From Meandrina meandrites (Eukaryota; Cnidaria; Anthozoa; Scleractinia; Meandrinidae): a stretch of 64,000 nucleotides of DNA. The position numbers and the translations under genes are program-made. Shown here one piece after another: positions 42,340 to 54,500 of this stretch; positions within the stretch are counted from its first letter, which is position 1; the number at the start of each line of letters is the position of its first letter. The notes beneath the pieces were generated by a model, which had not been told where the DNA came from, did not search any database, and saw nothing but the letters and a program-made list of their open reading frames with translations. The stretch is taken from assembly GCA_963693305.1 (NCBI GenBank), contig OY855915.1:4473107-4537106 (forward strand). The letters are read 5' to 3'.

Positions 42340-42900
42340 ACTGTAACTCGCACACGCGAATAAACGTACGCGCGATTATGCTGCCGAAGTTAAGTTACAA
42401 ATTTACAATGTAAGAGCGCGCGCGCGCTAATCGCGCGTCACGCAAGTTCAGTAGATTTATTCTTTACACGTATGCTAAAGCATTCTTCAGAAGTGACCGT
42501 TCAAGTTAGATTACAGTTATAGTTTAAAATCAAAATGCGCGTTGATAGGCTCCTCCTAATTCAAGACCCCTTGCTTCGTTTTCCTCGCCACAATTTATTC
42601 TCGCTTTCTCGGGGTAGGGCTGGGGCTGGAAGTGAACACCTTACAGAAGTTTTAAAAGCGAGATATGCGCCGCAAACGGAGCATGGCTTAAAAAGCTAAA
42701 TATTTTGCCTTTTGGGTCTGAAATGCAATTTGTATTTTAAAGAGAACTCCTGGACTGGGACATCATTACTGGGTATGATGGCCTACACTATCAAATACCA
42801 CTCCAGGTCAAGAGAGTAGAATGTTATTATTGTAAAACCAGGCTACAGTTTTAGACACGATACAAAAATACATCAGGTATATATCTTCAATTTTTTCTCT
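42340..42900. repeat. Penelope-related repeat unit, copy A (partial)
   Basis: Contains the TTTACACGTATGCTAAAGC end region, a possible minus-strand Penelope C-terminal end (EPINAHFDFKL then stop), and the plus-strand sORF block ending FGSEM-x-FVF-stop. Homologous blocks are at 48.66-49.02, 51.04-51.96 and 62.51-62.89 kb. Confidence 0.7.
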
Positions 42901-42967
42901 TTTTCTGAGTCCAGTGAACGCCTCCTTTCTATAAAGTGAATATAGACAAATTTCTATTGTTGAAACT

Positions 42968-43075
42968 TCAGTAATCAACGGAAACGTGAGCTTCGCCGCT
43001 ATCAGTGAAGATAAATTTGTGGCCTCGAGAGCACTGTACGTTTGGAACAGGTTGAATCGCTGTCGTGACTTTGTC
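42968..43075 (-). CDS. Possible exon fragment with HYR/sushi-like start
   Basis: After GTTTCAG on the minus strand the frame reads 35 residues including VPNVQCSRGHKFIFTDSGEA and then a stop. The spacing of P-x-V-x-C followed by a TDSG stretch recalls the start of an HYR domain. No partner exon was found. Confidence 0.2.
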   Translation of the reverse strand, partial: DKVTTAIQPVPNVQCSRGHKFIFTDSGEAHVSVDY

Positions 43076-43304
43076 CTGAAACAAACAGTAAATGGTTTCT
43101 TGAAGTCGATGCAGTGCTTCTATTGATAAATATCACGTTTTGCGTCCTCCCTATTTTTTTTCTGCTCCCGCGAAACGTTAACTGAACGGTTCAAACGACA
43201 CTTTTCTGATATTGTAAGGAATTATGGGGTAGCTTCAAAGTCCTCCTGCTCCCAAACGAATACGGGGACTCCTCTTTTTTAGTTTGAAATTTAGGTTCCC
43301 TTAA

Positions 43305-44721
43305 GGTGACTCGATCGAAATAAATGACGCGCTGTGTGCCTGTCTAAAAACTCTAATATCTTCACCATTTCTGACTCGATTTCCCTGAAACTTTCGTATT
43401 TTATACGAAATTTATCGTGGAATAATATGTATGTCAATATGTTGATCTAATATTCGTTAGTTTTGCGCGATGTTACATTTATTGAACACTACTTTTTGGA
43501 TAAAATTGCTATTTACAGATAACTGAGCGCTAAGATTTCGTTTAAACTTCTACAGTTAGCTCGTAATAATATCTTGCCATGACTGTTCAAGTTTCCGCAA
43601 AATCGTCGGAACAGAAACCCCGGTACAACTTGGACATCAAAATATTAACTCCGGGCGAACTTCGAAGAATGGAACGCTCCAGCGCTTCCAAATTTCACCT
43701 ATAAGCACAACAACCGAAGAAAAAGAAGGTTCAATGTATCAGTTTTATTAGCTCCAAATCACATTCGGCTATTTGCAACGATGACAAAGTTCGAGCTAAT
43801 CTTATAAACTCACCTTTTGCGTCAAAATGTAGCGAACTCGCCAAATTTACGTTTTTCTGAATTATATGAAAACTAACCGGACGAATCGAATAAAACTACC
43901 GGAACATTTAAATGAATATCTTGCACACACTTTGCGCTATTTTACGTTGCTGGAGCTGCCTTGATTTGGATGAAATATATTTTTAAAGTGGAGCACTGCT
44001 TCAACTCTGTTGTGAACACGGCCTTGTTGTCATTTAAATTCTACAGCTGACGCTATGCAAATTTTTTAGATTTGCTAAGAATTTGAGGAATTTGCACATG
44101 GACTTGGGGGGGTGCATTGACAGTGTTTAGTCGCTATATGCTCTGATTTGTGAGGTCATGCAAGGGCAACCAGCGACGTCAGCATGGTTAATAGCATAAC
44201 TATTTTGTCAAAATATGCATTGATTTATTGATTTTTCCCATTTCTTGTTTTAAAGTCTGTGTAAGGATTGTTTTCCTTGACTTGGTTTGGATGAAAAATC
44301 AAAGCATGTAGCGACGGAACACTGTTAATGCATCCCCCTAGTCCATGTGCAAATTCCTCAAATTCCCATCAAATCCAAAAAATTTACATAGCGTCAGCTG
44401 TAGAATTCAAATAACAACAAGGCCGTGTTCACAACAGAGTTGAAGCAGTGCTCCACTTTAAAAATATATTTCATCCAAATCAAGGCAGCTCCAGAAGCGT
44501 AAAATAGCGCAAAGTGTGTGTAAGATATTCATTTTTATGTTCCAGTAGTTTTATTCGATTCGTCCGGTTAGTTTTCATATAATTCGGGAAAACGTAAATT
44601 TGACTACTTCGCTACATTTTCACGTAGAAGGTGAGTTTATAACATTGGCCGTTTTTATACTAGAGACGCGTTACCCGTCTGGACGAGTTTCGGCAAACAT
44701 TTTGTAATTCGTCCGGTTATC

Positions 44722-44752
<31 letters not shown>

Positions 44753-44832
44753 GTTACCCGTCTAGATGAGCTACTTTTCGAAAAGCGTCTTGAACGACGG
44801 ATTTCGAAAAGTAGCTCGTCTAGACGGGTAAC

Positions 44833-44863
<31 letters not shown>

Positions 44864-45434
44864 GATAACCGGACGAATTACAAAATGTTTGCCGAAACTC
44901 GTCCAGACGGGTAACGCGTCTCTAGTATAAAAACGGCCATTAGCTCAAACTTTGTTATCGTTGCAAATAGCCGAATGTGATTTGGAGCTAATAAAACTGA
45001 TACATTGAACCTTCTTTTTCTTCGGTTGTTCTGCTTATAGGTGAAATTTGGAAGCGCTGGAGCGTTCCATTCTTCGAAGTTCGCCCGGAGTTAATTTTTT
45101 GATGTCCAAATTGTACCGGGGTTTCTGTTCCGACGATTTTGCGGAAACTTGAACAGTCATGGCAAGATATTATTACGAGCTAACTGCAGAAGTTTAAACG
45201 AAATCTTAGCGCTCAGTTATCTGTAAATAGCAATTTTATCCAAAAAGTAGTGTTCAATAAATGTAACATCGCGCAAAACTAACGAATATTAGATCAACAT
45301 ATTGACATACATATTATTTCACGATAAATTTCGTATAAAATACGAAAGTTTCAGGGAAATCGAGTCAGAAATGGTGAAGATATTAGAGTTTTTAGACAGG
45401 CACACAGCGCGTCATTTATTTCGATCGAGTCACC
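43305..45434. mobile_element. TTAA element 1 of three: 2.1-kb foldback
   Basis: TTAA at 43301-43304 and 45435-45438. The two arms are reverse complements for almost their full length (about 900 bp each, beginning GGTGACTCGATCGAAATAAA), meeting around 44.2 kb. The right arm carries an additional 292-bp element (44647-44938) that the left arm lacks. No coding capacity. Confidence 0.9.
44647..44938. mobile_element. 292-bp near-perfect palindrome with ATT target duplication
   Basis: Starts GGCCGTTTTTATACTAGAGA and ends with its exact reverse complement. ATT stands on both sides (44644-44646, 44939-44941). The two halves pair for about 137 bp with perhaps one mismatch around a short loop. The uninserted counterpart site is in the left arm of the host foldback (about 43.8 kb). 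Short relative at 16351-16448. Confidence 0.9.
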
Positions 45435-45438
45435 TTAA

Positions 45439-46963
45439 GGTGGCTCGATAGTCAAGTAAATATATAGAAATCCAAAGATTTTGCTTTAAACTTGAGGGGA
45501 GGGGGGGTATTTAAAGGCTCTGTTTTCTGCAAATGTTTTGGTAGAGGGACTGGGTCTGGCATGCATATTTAATGTCTGATGGCAGCTGGTCACGTGACCT
45601 TACTCGGCTCATTTGAATTAACTTTCTCTTCGGCAGAATCGTGTGGTACATTAATGCAATTTGGGGCAAAAATTGCCCCAAATTTCATTGTTTTGGGACA
45701 TTTGCTGGTGCCGGAGCTCATCATCAAGGGCTGAGATGGCTTAAACCTTGCCAATTCCAAAGAACTGTTTATTGGCACCGTGAATGTGACAAACTTCGAC
45801 CAGATGCTCAATCACAGTTACTGGCAGTTTGTTGTTCATGGACAAGGGGCCGTAAAAGCAAATGAGCCCGTCTCACCAGGCTTCAACTGGCAAATATGGA
45901 AGTTTCAATCAATGATGGAAGTGACTGGGAAACTTTTAGTGTGTTATTGAAGCCTGGTCAGAGACTTATAAAAAAATATCAAATTGGTTTGAGGTAGGTC
46001 TTTCCCGCTCAAAGAACACTCGAATTTCCCAGGATGCAATGCGGTCAGATTCCTGCTAGTTGGCTGCTTGGTTGAGGTTGCTGACAAGAAGGAGCTATTT
46101 AAGCTGTTGCTTGACCTTTTTGGCCGAACTTTCCATTTGAGTTGGAAGCAGAAGAGTTGTTTTGTAATGTTTGCCCTGTGATTAAACGACTGAGTTAATG
46201 AAGGATGTGTCCAGACTGTTTGCTTGTGAGGTAAGATTTGCATGAAATCCATGTATTGTTTTGCAACTGGTATGTAGTTTTTCTGCAATATGTATTGTCT
46301 ACATTTTCGGAGAAAAAGCACAGTGCTGCCATCTATTTTCCTCCATTGTTTCAGTGCAAAACAAATGCTTCTGCACTAGAATTTCTTACAGAAATGATAA
46401 GACCTAGCCCTGGGAATTTTTTTCTCAACCCTATGCAGTTTTGAATGTTCACACCTGCATGGAAAAGGTAAATAGGGAAATTTTTATTTTTCCATGCTTT
46501 TAACATTTCCAGCTTTCTGCAGCTCAGGCTGAAGGTTGATGAACACTCTATGCAATGAACTAAAATAATGCTTATCTGGCAAATTCTTTTGCTACAGCAG
46601 GCAAAACACTGGTGCTGGGTGTTGGCCAGAAATGCCTGTTTTTTCAAATTGCAACTTTCCAGATTTTTTTCTCTGAGTGTATTGAATGCCAGCCAACCAT
46701 TTTACTTCATTGCACAGACCACTGTAAACTTAATCTGTAAAAAATGGTTTCTTCCCTGAGTGACTTAGTGTTTTTTCTCAGTTATCGTTACAAGAAAAGC
46801 ACCCTCTGAGACACCATACAAAAGCTTGTACTGTTACCATGGCAACAAGACACCCAAACATCATTGTGTTTGTCATCATTCATGGCAACTAGTGTCATGA
46901 TGTTGACTTTGTCTGATTAAGTAGCATTTTCAAGTCAAAGGCTTTTTTGACTATCGAGCCACC
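45439..46963. mobile_element. TTAA element 2 of three (1.5 kb)
   Basis: Ends GGTGGCTCGATAGTCAA and TTGACTATCGAGCCACC are exact 17-bp inverted repeats, allowing for a base run inside. TTAA at 45435-45438 is shared with element 1, and TTAA at 46964-46967 with element 3. It is not a foldback internally. ORFs up to 125 codons show no motif. Confidence 0.88.
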
Positions 46964-46967
46964 TTAA

Positions 46968-48602
46968 GGTGGCCCGCGGTTATTTCTGGGAACGGAGGTG
47001 CTCTTTTTTAAATCGAATTTTCGGCATGTAAACGTTAACCGATTTCTCTAATTTTTGGCAATCGAAATAACAAATGTTCAAATTTTATAAAGCTTTGAAC
47101 TTTAGGGCGAACAAAATAAACGAACACGAGATATTAGCGTTTTTAAAAAGATCAATTTATGAAAAAAACGTGAATATTTTCCAAACGCGACGATAGATTT
47201 TTCTCTAATTAATGCCAACAAGTTCAAATTATCCAAGTTTTAATGTGAGCAAGTTTCAACGAAATCGGCTGGGTAGAAATTGCTGCACAGTTGACTGTTG
47301 AATTTTTCCTTCAAAATATTATGCTTGTGTATAATTGGGAGCTGTTACAACAACGCTTAAGTAATGCTAAGATCCCATGGATTATTTGAAAGCTTAATGC
47401 CAGCTAAAACGTTGCTGAAAAGTATGGGAAGATCGGAAATTCCCAGCAAAAGTTGTAGACAAATGAAGCAGAAGAGGTTTACGGTGCGTAAATTGTGAAT
47501 TTTAAAATATTCATTTTTTCAAATTAAAAAAAATCTACCGATTTTTTTTCTTTTATTTTCAAGTATGAGGAAATATAGCATATGTGCAAACGGCTTTATC
47601 TAGTTCCGTCTGTCTAGTCTCGATGAAACTCGTCGAATGTGGCTCGCCAAGATAGCTACTTCTGGTCTTCCATTTTGGAGCGCTTTGAAAATGCTCTTGT
47701 TACAGTAAATTATTCAAACTTGCCGCATTCTCAAGATTATTTAGCACCTGGAAATAAACATGCCACGGATAAAATTACGGCTGAGCTTTGTATTCATGCA
47801 TTTAGCAATGAATGGGGTATGTGGCGTGGTATGTTCAATTCCAGGTGCTAAATAATCTTGAGAATGCCGCAAGTTTGAATAATTTACTGTTACGCGAGGG
47901 TTTCCAAAGCGCTTCAAAATGGAAGACGCGAACTAGCCATCTTGGCGAGCAAAATTCGACGCGTTTCATCGAGATTAGACACACGAAACTAGATAAAGCC
48001 GTTTGCATACATGCTGTATTTTCTCATACTTAAAAATAAAAGAAAAAAAATCGGTAGATTTTTTTTAATTCGAAAAAAATGAATATTTTAAAATTCACAA
48101 TTTACGCATCGTAAACCTCTTCCTCTTCATTCATTAACAACTTTTTGTAGGAGTTTCCGATCTTTCCATACTTTTCAGCAACGTTTTTCTATTAGATCTG
48201 AGCATTACTTAAACTTTGTTGCAACAGCTCCCAATTATACACAAGCATAATATTTTGAAGCAAAAATTCATCAGTCAACTGTGCAGCAATTTCTACCCAG
48301 CCGATGTCGTTGAAACTTGCTCACATTAAAACTTGGATAATTTGAACTAGCTGACATTAATTAGAAAAAAATCTATCGTCGCGTTTGGAAAATATTCGCG
48401 TTTTTTTGATAAATATATTTTTTCAAAAGCGCTAATATCTCGCGATCGTTTGCCTTGTTTTCCCTATAATTTAAAGCTTTTTAAAATTTGAACATTTGTT
48501 ATTTCGACTACCAAAAATCAGAAAAATCGGTTGAGGTTTACATGCCCAAAACTCGATTTAGAAAAGAGCACCTCCGTTCCCAAAAAATAGCCGCGGGCCA
48601 CC
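46968..48602. mobile_element. TTAA element 3 of three: 1.6-kb foldback
   Basis: Begins GGTGGCCCGCGGTTATTTCT and ends with the near reverse complement (TAGCCGCGGGCCACC). TTAA at 46964-46967 and 48603-48606. The arms, about 780 bp each, meet around 47.79 kb with an ~85-bp centre. Arms differ by scattered substitutions, so it is older than the Penelope palindrome. Confidence 0.88.
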
Positions 48603-48659
48603 TTAAGATGAACAATCAATAGACAAATTTTGAATGAAAATCTATTGCCAGTTCTATTT

Positions 48660-51186
48660 CAGAGGAATGACCTTAAAAAGAATCTTGCATTCCTAATTCA
48701 AGACCCCCTGCTTCGTTTTCCTCAACACAATTCATTCTCGCTTTCTCGGGGTAGGGCTGGGGCTGGAAGTGAACACCTGACAGAAGTTTTAAAAGCGAGA
48801 TATCCGCCGCCAAATGGAGCATGGCTTAAAAAGCTAAATATTTTGCCTTTTGGGTCTGAAATGAAATTTGTATTTTAAAGAGAACTCCTGGACTGGGACA
48901 TCATGACAGGGTATGATGGCCTACACTATCAAATACCACTCCAGGTCAAGAGAGCATAATGTTATTATTGTAAAAATATGCTACAGTTTTAGACACGATA
49001 CAAAAATACATCAGGTATATATCTTCAAGGGTCTCGCGCGAAAACGAGCCCAAGCTGGTTCCATTCCTAGCAAAGCCGCTCTTGCGTGTGGCCTTATTTT
49101 ATTAGACCAGCTTGCAGGTATCACACAGCAAATTTTACATGTAAAACCACTCACAAAAAGAAATTGAAGGGAATTAATTTCCCCTGAGGATCTCGCGGCC
49201 CCGTTTCCCGCCCGGGAAGTAGTCCCACAACGGTAGAATTCGAGAAATCAAAGAGATTCGACAAGTCTTCCTCAAAAACGCATTGCCCTGCAATGTGAAA
49301 AATGTAACGGTAGGTTTTTCCTTGTGGGCGTACGGGAAAACGGGCGAACTTTGAACTTGAGATACGAGACGAATGCGACGGAACTTGCGGGGAAAATTAG
49401 ACTTAAACGGGGCACTCGCTCGGCAAGGAAGAGCCGTTACACCCTTGGGTACCGGGATCTAACCACGAACTGGACGGACAGCAACAGCAACAACTCAGCT
49501 TGGTTCCAACAGCAGTTTATTCCGAGTTAGTTTGTAATCGTAGTCTTCGATGTAATCCAAGAAATGTAATCAGAAAACCTTTACAAATGCGGTTACTTGT
49601 ATATGATTCGTACACCCGTCTATTGTTAACAGAGTATAATAAGTGCGCTAACACCAGAATGTGAAAAGTGATTACAAGTCCTTTGAGGATAGCGCAACCT
49701 AATAAAAATTCTAACTTAACTTTCCGAGTTTATTGTCAACAGGTGTTCGTTGCTTGGCGGAGAAAGTTACAACTAAAATAGCGCTAAATTAACACTACCG
49801 AACGAAATTAAAACTAGTGAATAGCTAATTAATTTTGAAGTGTTAACGAGCGGTTCTTGCCGACCGATCGCTCCTCAAATATATTAAGTAACTAAAACAT
49901 TAATTAAAGAAACTGGATGTGTCAGCAAATGTATTCACAATTAAAACGCGATGAGTCAGCGACCAACAGGTAGTTAATTGATCCTATTCAAGTGAACAGC
50001 AGAAGCGAAATCGGCACAAGACTCATTTAGCAGACCCCCCTTAGCAGAACACTCCGAAAACTTAGGGCGCGTTCGTTTGGGATCAATCCGGAATAAGAAT
50101 AATTGGAATAATGCAAGTTAGCGTTCGTTTGGCTGCTCTTCCTATTCCGGAATGCTTGGATTTCCTTTCCGGCTATTCTGCTCCCAGGAGCAGAATAGCC
50201 GGAATATATTCCAGAATATATTCTTAATTATTCCAGAATATTCCCAAACGAACGCGCCCTAAATTAAATACTGAGAGAATGTAACACATCTTAGAAATGC
50301 GACAAGCGCAGAATTCTTAATTAATTAGCTACGGTAATAAACCAAAACAACCGCTATTACTACAAATAAATATCACAACAACTTCGGAAGTTAAAAAGAA
50401 CCAACTATTATTTTAAATCACGCCTTTTTGTAATTTCGAATATTACATGAACAAAATAATAGGTCAACAGGTTATTTTTGGCTAATCAGGTGCTGTTGGC
50501 TTTTGTACTGAAGTGTTTTTAAAATGCTAAATACGGTTAAACAAAGAAATAACTGAAATACGGTAAATTCTCCGTAACAAAAGGAAGAAGGCAACTTGAC
50601 GATGAACACTAACGGGGAGTTCGAAAGGGAGGTCTCCACCTCCCCCACTCCCCTCCCCTCCCCCTAGTTCCAGTCTCTCCTGCCGAACCAAACCAATGTT
50701 TCGGTTTCGTCTGGCGCTGGGACGGTCAACTTCTCCGAACTGTATGCATTACAAAACTCATTTTCCCTAAGTAATGGCGTTGCTCTACCAAGGTGAATCA
50801 CGATGGAAGATTTTGAGGCATCCTGTTTTCTGGATCAAGGTCATCGAGATTGTAAGTAAGCCTTTTTACGAGTCTAAGTTGGGGGATTGCAGAAAAACCG
50901 GTCATGCTCATTTGCATCTCTTTAAATAACAAAAGAATAACAAAACAGCACATTTGTAATATGCCTCGTTCTTTTATCCACTGAATTAATTTTTCGCAAT
51001 CCCGCACCTCACTCTTTTACGAGTTCCCGGCCAGCGTGAAGACTTCTTCAAAACTGTAACTCGAACACGCGAATAAACGTACGTGTGATTATGCTCGCGA
51101 AGTTAAGTTACAAATTTAAAATGTAAGAGCGCACGCGCTAATCGCGCGTCACGCAAGTTCAGTAGTTTTCTTCTTTACACGTATGC
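48660..51186. repeat. Penelope-related repeat unit, copy B
   Basis: About 2.5 kb that recurs in direct order as copy C. In order: a plus-strand sORF block (to the stop at 48876-48878), a GC-rich block near 49.2 kb, a stretch with LTR-like features (TGTAACGGTAGG near 49.31 kb), a long AT-rich part, and the TCTTCAAAACTGTAACTCG-to-CACGTATGC end. No confirmed gene; the 69-codon minus ORF at 50798-51007 is duplicated in copy C. Confidence 0.8.
50065..50259. mobile_element. 195-bp MITE present only in copy B
   Basis: Ends GGGCGCGTTCGTTTGGGA and TCCCAAACGAACGCGCCC are exact inverted repeats, flanked by TA on both sides. Copy C (about 53.9 kb) has the empty site. TA flanks would suit a Tc1/mariner-type origin, but the junction differs from the empty site by one base. 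Confidence 0.85.
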
Positions 51187-51190
51187 TTAA

Positions 51191-51572
51191 TGGGGCAGTA
51201 TCACGAGAATTCTTCTAAGTTTTGTGCAAACTATGCTGAATTTATAAAGCGGCACTCATTGATCAACAAAATAACCTTCAAATGCCAAAAGGTCATAAAT
51301 GCACTCTCTAAGATGTGCATAGAACATAATCAACGGTTTTTTTAGTAATTTTCCTCCAAATAACACTGTTAAACTTGAAAACGTCGGCCCGACGTTTTCA
51401 AGTTTTAGACCATTTCTTTCGTACCCGTCCGTAGCTACTCCAGTTTTAAGCAACTTTCGTGAGTAGTACAGTGCGTTTTAGCAAGGTTAGGCAACTATTA
51501 GCGGATTTCCAATTAATACCAACACCTTCATTAGACTTTCAAGTAGGGCTAATTCTTGATGAGACTGCCCCT
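51191..51572. mobile_element. TTAA element between copies B and C
   Basis: 382 bp with ends TGGGGCAGTATCACGAG and its partial reverse complement (GACTGCCCCT), and TTAA at 51187-51190 and 51573-51576. Copy D and the end of copy C show the uninterrupted context. The central palindrome AACTTGAAAACGTCGG/CCGACGTTTTCAAGTT corresponds to that of 37890-38279. Confidence 0.88.
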
Positions 51573-54500
51573 TTAACCATTCTTGAGAAGTTACCGTTCA
51601 AGTTAGATTACAGGTATAGTTTAAAATGAAAAAGCGCATTGATAGGCTCCTGTTAAGAAATGAAAAATAATGTCGTTTAAAAAGAATCTTGCATTCCTGG
51701 AAGTGAACACCTTACAGAAGTTTTAAAAGCGAGATATCCGCCGCCAAATGGAGCATGGCTTAAAAAGCTAAATATTTTGCCTTTTGGGTCTGAAATGAAA
51801 TTTGTATTTTAAAGAGAACTCCTAGACTGGGACATCATGGCAGGGTATGATGGCCTACACTATCAAATACCACTCCAGGTCAAGAGAGCATAATGTTATT
51901 ATTGTAAAAATATGATACAGTTTTAGACACGATACAAAAATACATCAGGTATATATCTTCAAGGGTCTCGCGCGAAAACGAGCCCAAGCTCGTTCCATTC
52001 CTAGCAAAGCCTCTCTTGCGTGTGGCCTTATTTTATTAGACCAGCTTGCAGGTATCACACAGCAAATTTTACATGTAAAACCACTCACAAAAAGAAATTG
52101 AAGGGAATTAATTTCCCCTGAGGATCTCGCGGCCCCGTTTCCCGCCCGGGAAGTAGTCCCACAACGGTAGAATTCGAGAAATCAAAGAGATTCGACAAGT
52201 CTTCCTCAAAAACGCATTGCCCTGCAATGTGAATAAACGGCACGCGATGCATGCAGAAGCGATGACGTTTCACAAGGGGTCTTTGATAATTTTCAGGACA
52301 TTTGTCAAAAAATTAGGGTACCTAAAAGTAACTGACAACTTCTGTGCCGAATGATTGTTCAACAAAAATTGCGTTATCTTGGCGTGACATACGATATACG
52401 ATATACGATGCAAGGTCAAACGCTGTCTAAAATTGTTTACACCTTTTGTTTTAAAGAATGGAGAGATTTCTGTTTACTAAATCTTATAGAACGCATCAAA
52501 TATAATTTGTTTCTTTCGTTTATGCTTTAAATTAGTCCTTTCTAACGGCCCAGGAGTATTTTGCTTTGAGTTCTATGCGACGATTTCTTGTTGAGTTGAC
52601 TTGATTTCTTTTCCCAGTATTCGGTTCGAATCTACAGATCGGTTGATCACAACAGGCAACAGACAACAGACAACAACAGATCCTGTCTACTCGCACGGCG
52701 AGATTAATCGATCACGTCATCGTCATCGCTTAAAAAAGGTTTAAGATGGCTCACCTTTTCAACAGATGTTTCAAAACTGCTAATAATCGGTTGCTTCGTC
52801 TGCAGTCACGACAGACATCACTTCTTAACTTTATGCCAAATTTATTCGATAACTGATAAAGTGCAACACTCACTGCAGACTCGAAATCTCAATTTAACAG
52901 CTACAAATGAAATAAGGTTTGCCGATCGGTGATGATACAAGCTGCAAAAAAATATCTTCCTTTGCCAAAAAACAAGATGGCGGATCTCAAAAAGAATACA
53001 AACAATGCACCTAGTTCCCATTGCTCTTCGGTTCAATTCAGGGAGTAATCGTAACACCGTAACACCAAAAATTCCATAAATTCCATCGCTTTTCCGCTTT
53101 ACAGCATTAACCGATGACGTCATAAAATGACGTCATCGTTTAAAAATGTAACGGTAGGTTTTTCCTTGTGGGCGTACGGGAAAACGGGCGAACTTCGAAC
53201 TTGAGATACGAGACGAATGCGACGAATTGAAACTTGCGGGGAAAATTAGACTTAAACGGGGCACTCGCTCGGCAAGGAAGAGCCGTTACACCCTTGGGTA
53301 CCGGGATCTAACCACGAACTGGACGGACAGCAACAGCAACAACTCAGCTTGGTTCCAACAGCAGTTTATTCCGAGTTAGTTTGTAATCGTAGTCTTCGAT
53401 GTAATCCAAGAAATGTAATCAGAAAACCTTTACAAATGCGGTTACTTGTATATGATTCGTACACCCGTCTATTGTTAACAGAGTATAATAAGTGCGCTAA
53501 CACCAGAATGTGAAAAGTGATTACAAGTCCTTTGAGGATAGCGCAACCTAATAAAAATTCTAACTTAACTTTCCGAGTTTATTGTCAACAGGTGTTCGTT
53601 GCTTGGCGGAGAAAGTTACAACTAAAATAGCGCTAAATTAACACTACCGAACGAAATTAAAACTAGTGAATAGCTAATTAATTTTGAAGTGTTAACGAGC
53701 GGTTTCTTGCCGACCGATCGCTCCTCAAATATATTAAGTAACTAAAACATTAATTAAAGAAACTGGATGTGTCAGCAAATGTATTCACAATTAAAACGCG
53801 ATGAGTCAGCGACCAACAGGTAATTAATTGATCCTATTCAAGTGAACAGCAGAAGCGAAATCGGCACAAGACTCATTTAGCAAAACACTCCGAAAACTAA
53901 ATTAAATACTGAGAAAATGTAACACATCTTAGAAATGCGACAAGCGCAGAATTCTTAATTAATTAGCTACGGTAATAAACCAAAACAACCGCTATTACTA
54001 CAAATAAATATCACAACAACTTTGGAAGTAAAAAAGAACCAACTATTATTTTAAATCACGCCTTTTTGTAATTTCGAATATTACATGAACAAAATAATAG
54101 GTCAACAGGTTATTTTTGGCTAATCAGGTGCTGTTGGCTTTTGTACTGAAGTGTTTTTAAAATGCTAAATACGGTTAAACAAAGAAATAACTGAAATACG
54201 GTAAATTCTCCGTAACAAAAGGAAGAAGGCAACTTGACGATGAACACTAACGGGGAGTTCGAAAGGGAGGTCTCCACCTCCCCCACTCCCCTCCCCTCCC
54301 CCTAGTTCCAGTCTATCCTGCAGAACCAAACCAATGTTTCGGTTTCGTCTGTCGCTGGGACGGTCAACTTCTCCGAACTGTATGCATTACAAAACTCATT
54401 TTCCCTAAGTAATGGCGTTGCTCTACCAAGGTGAATCACGATGGAAGATTTTGAGGCATCCTGTTTTCTGGATCAAGGTCATCGAGATTGTAAGTAAGCC

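Noticed and set aside
45590..46647. ORFs inside TTAA element 2 as a transposase
   Set aside because: None exceeds 125 codons and no DDE-type or Cys-rich piggyBac signature is visible; the element looks non-autonomous.
50798..51007. 69-codon minus ORF repeated at 54436-54645
   Set aside because: Present twice only because it lies in the duplicated unit; no motif or expression evidence.
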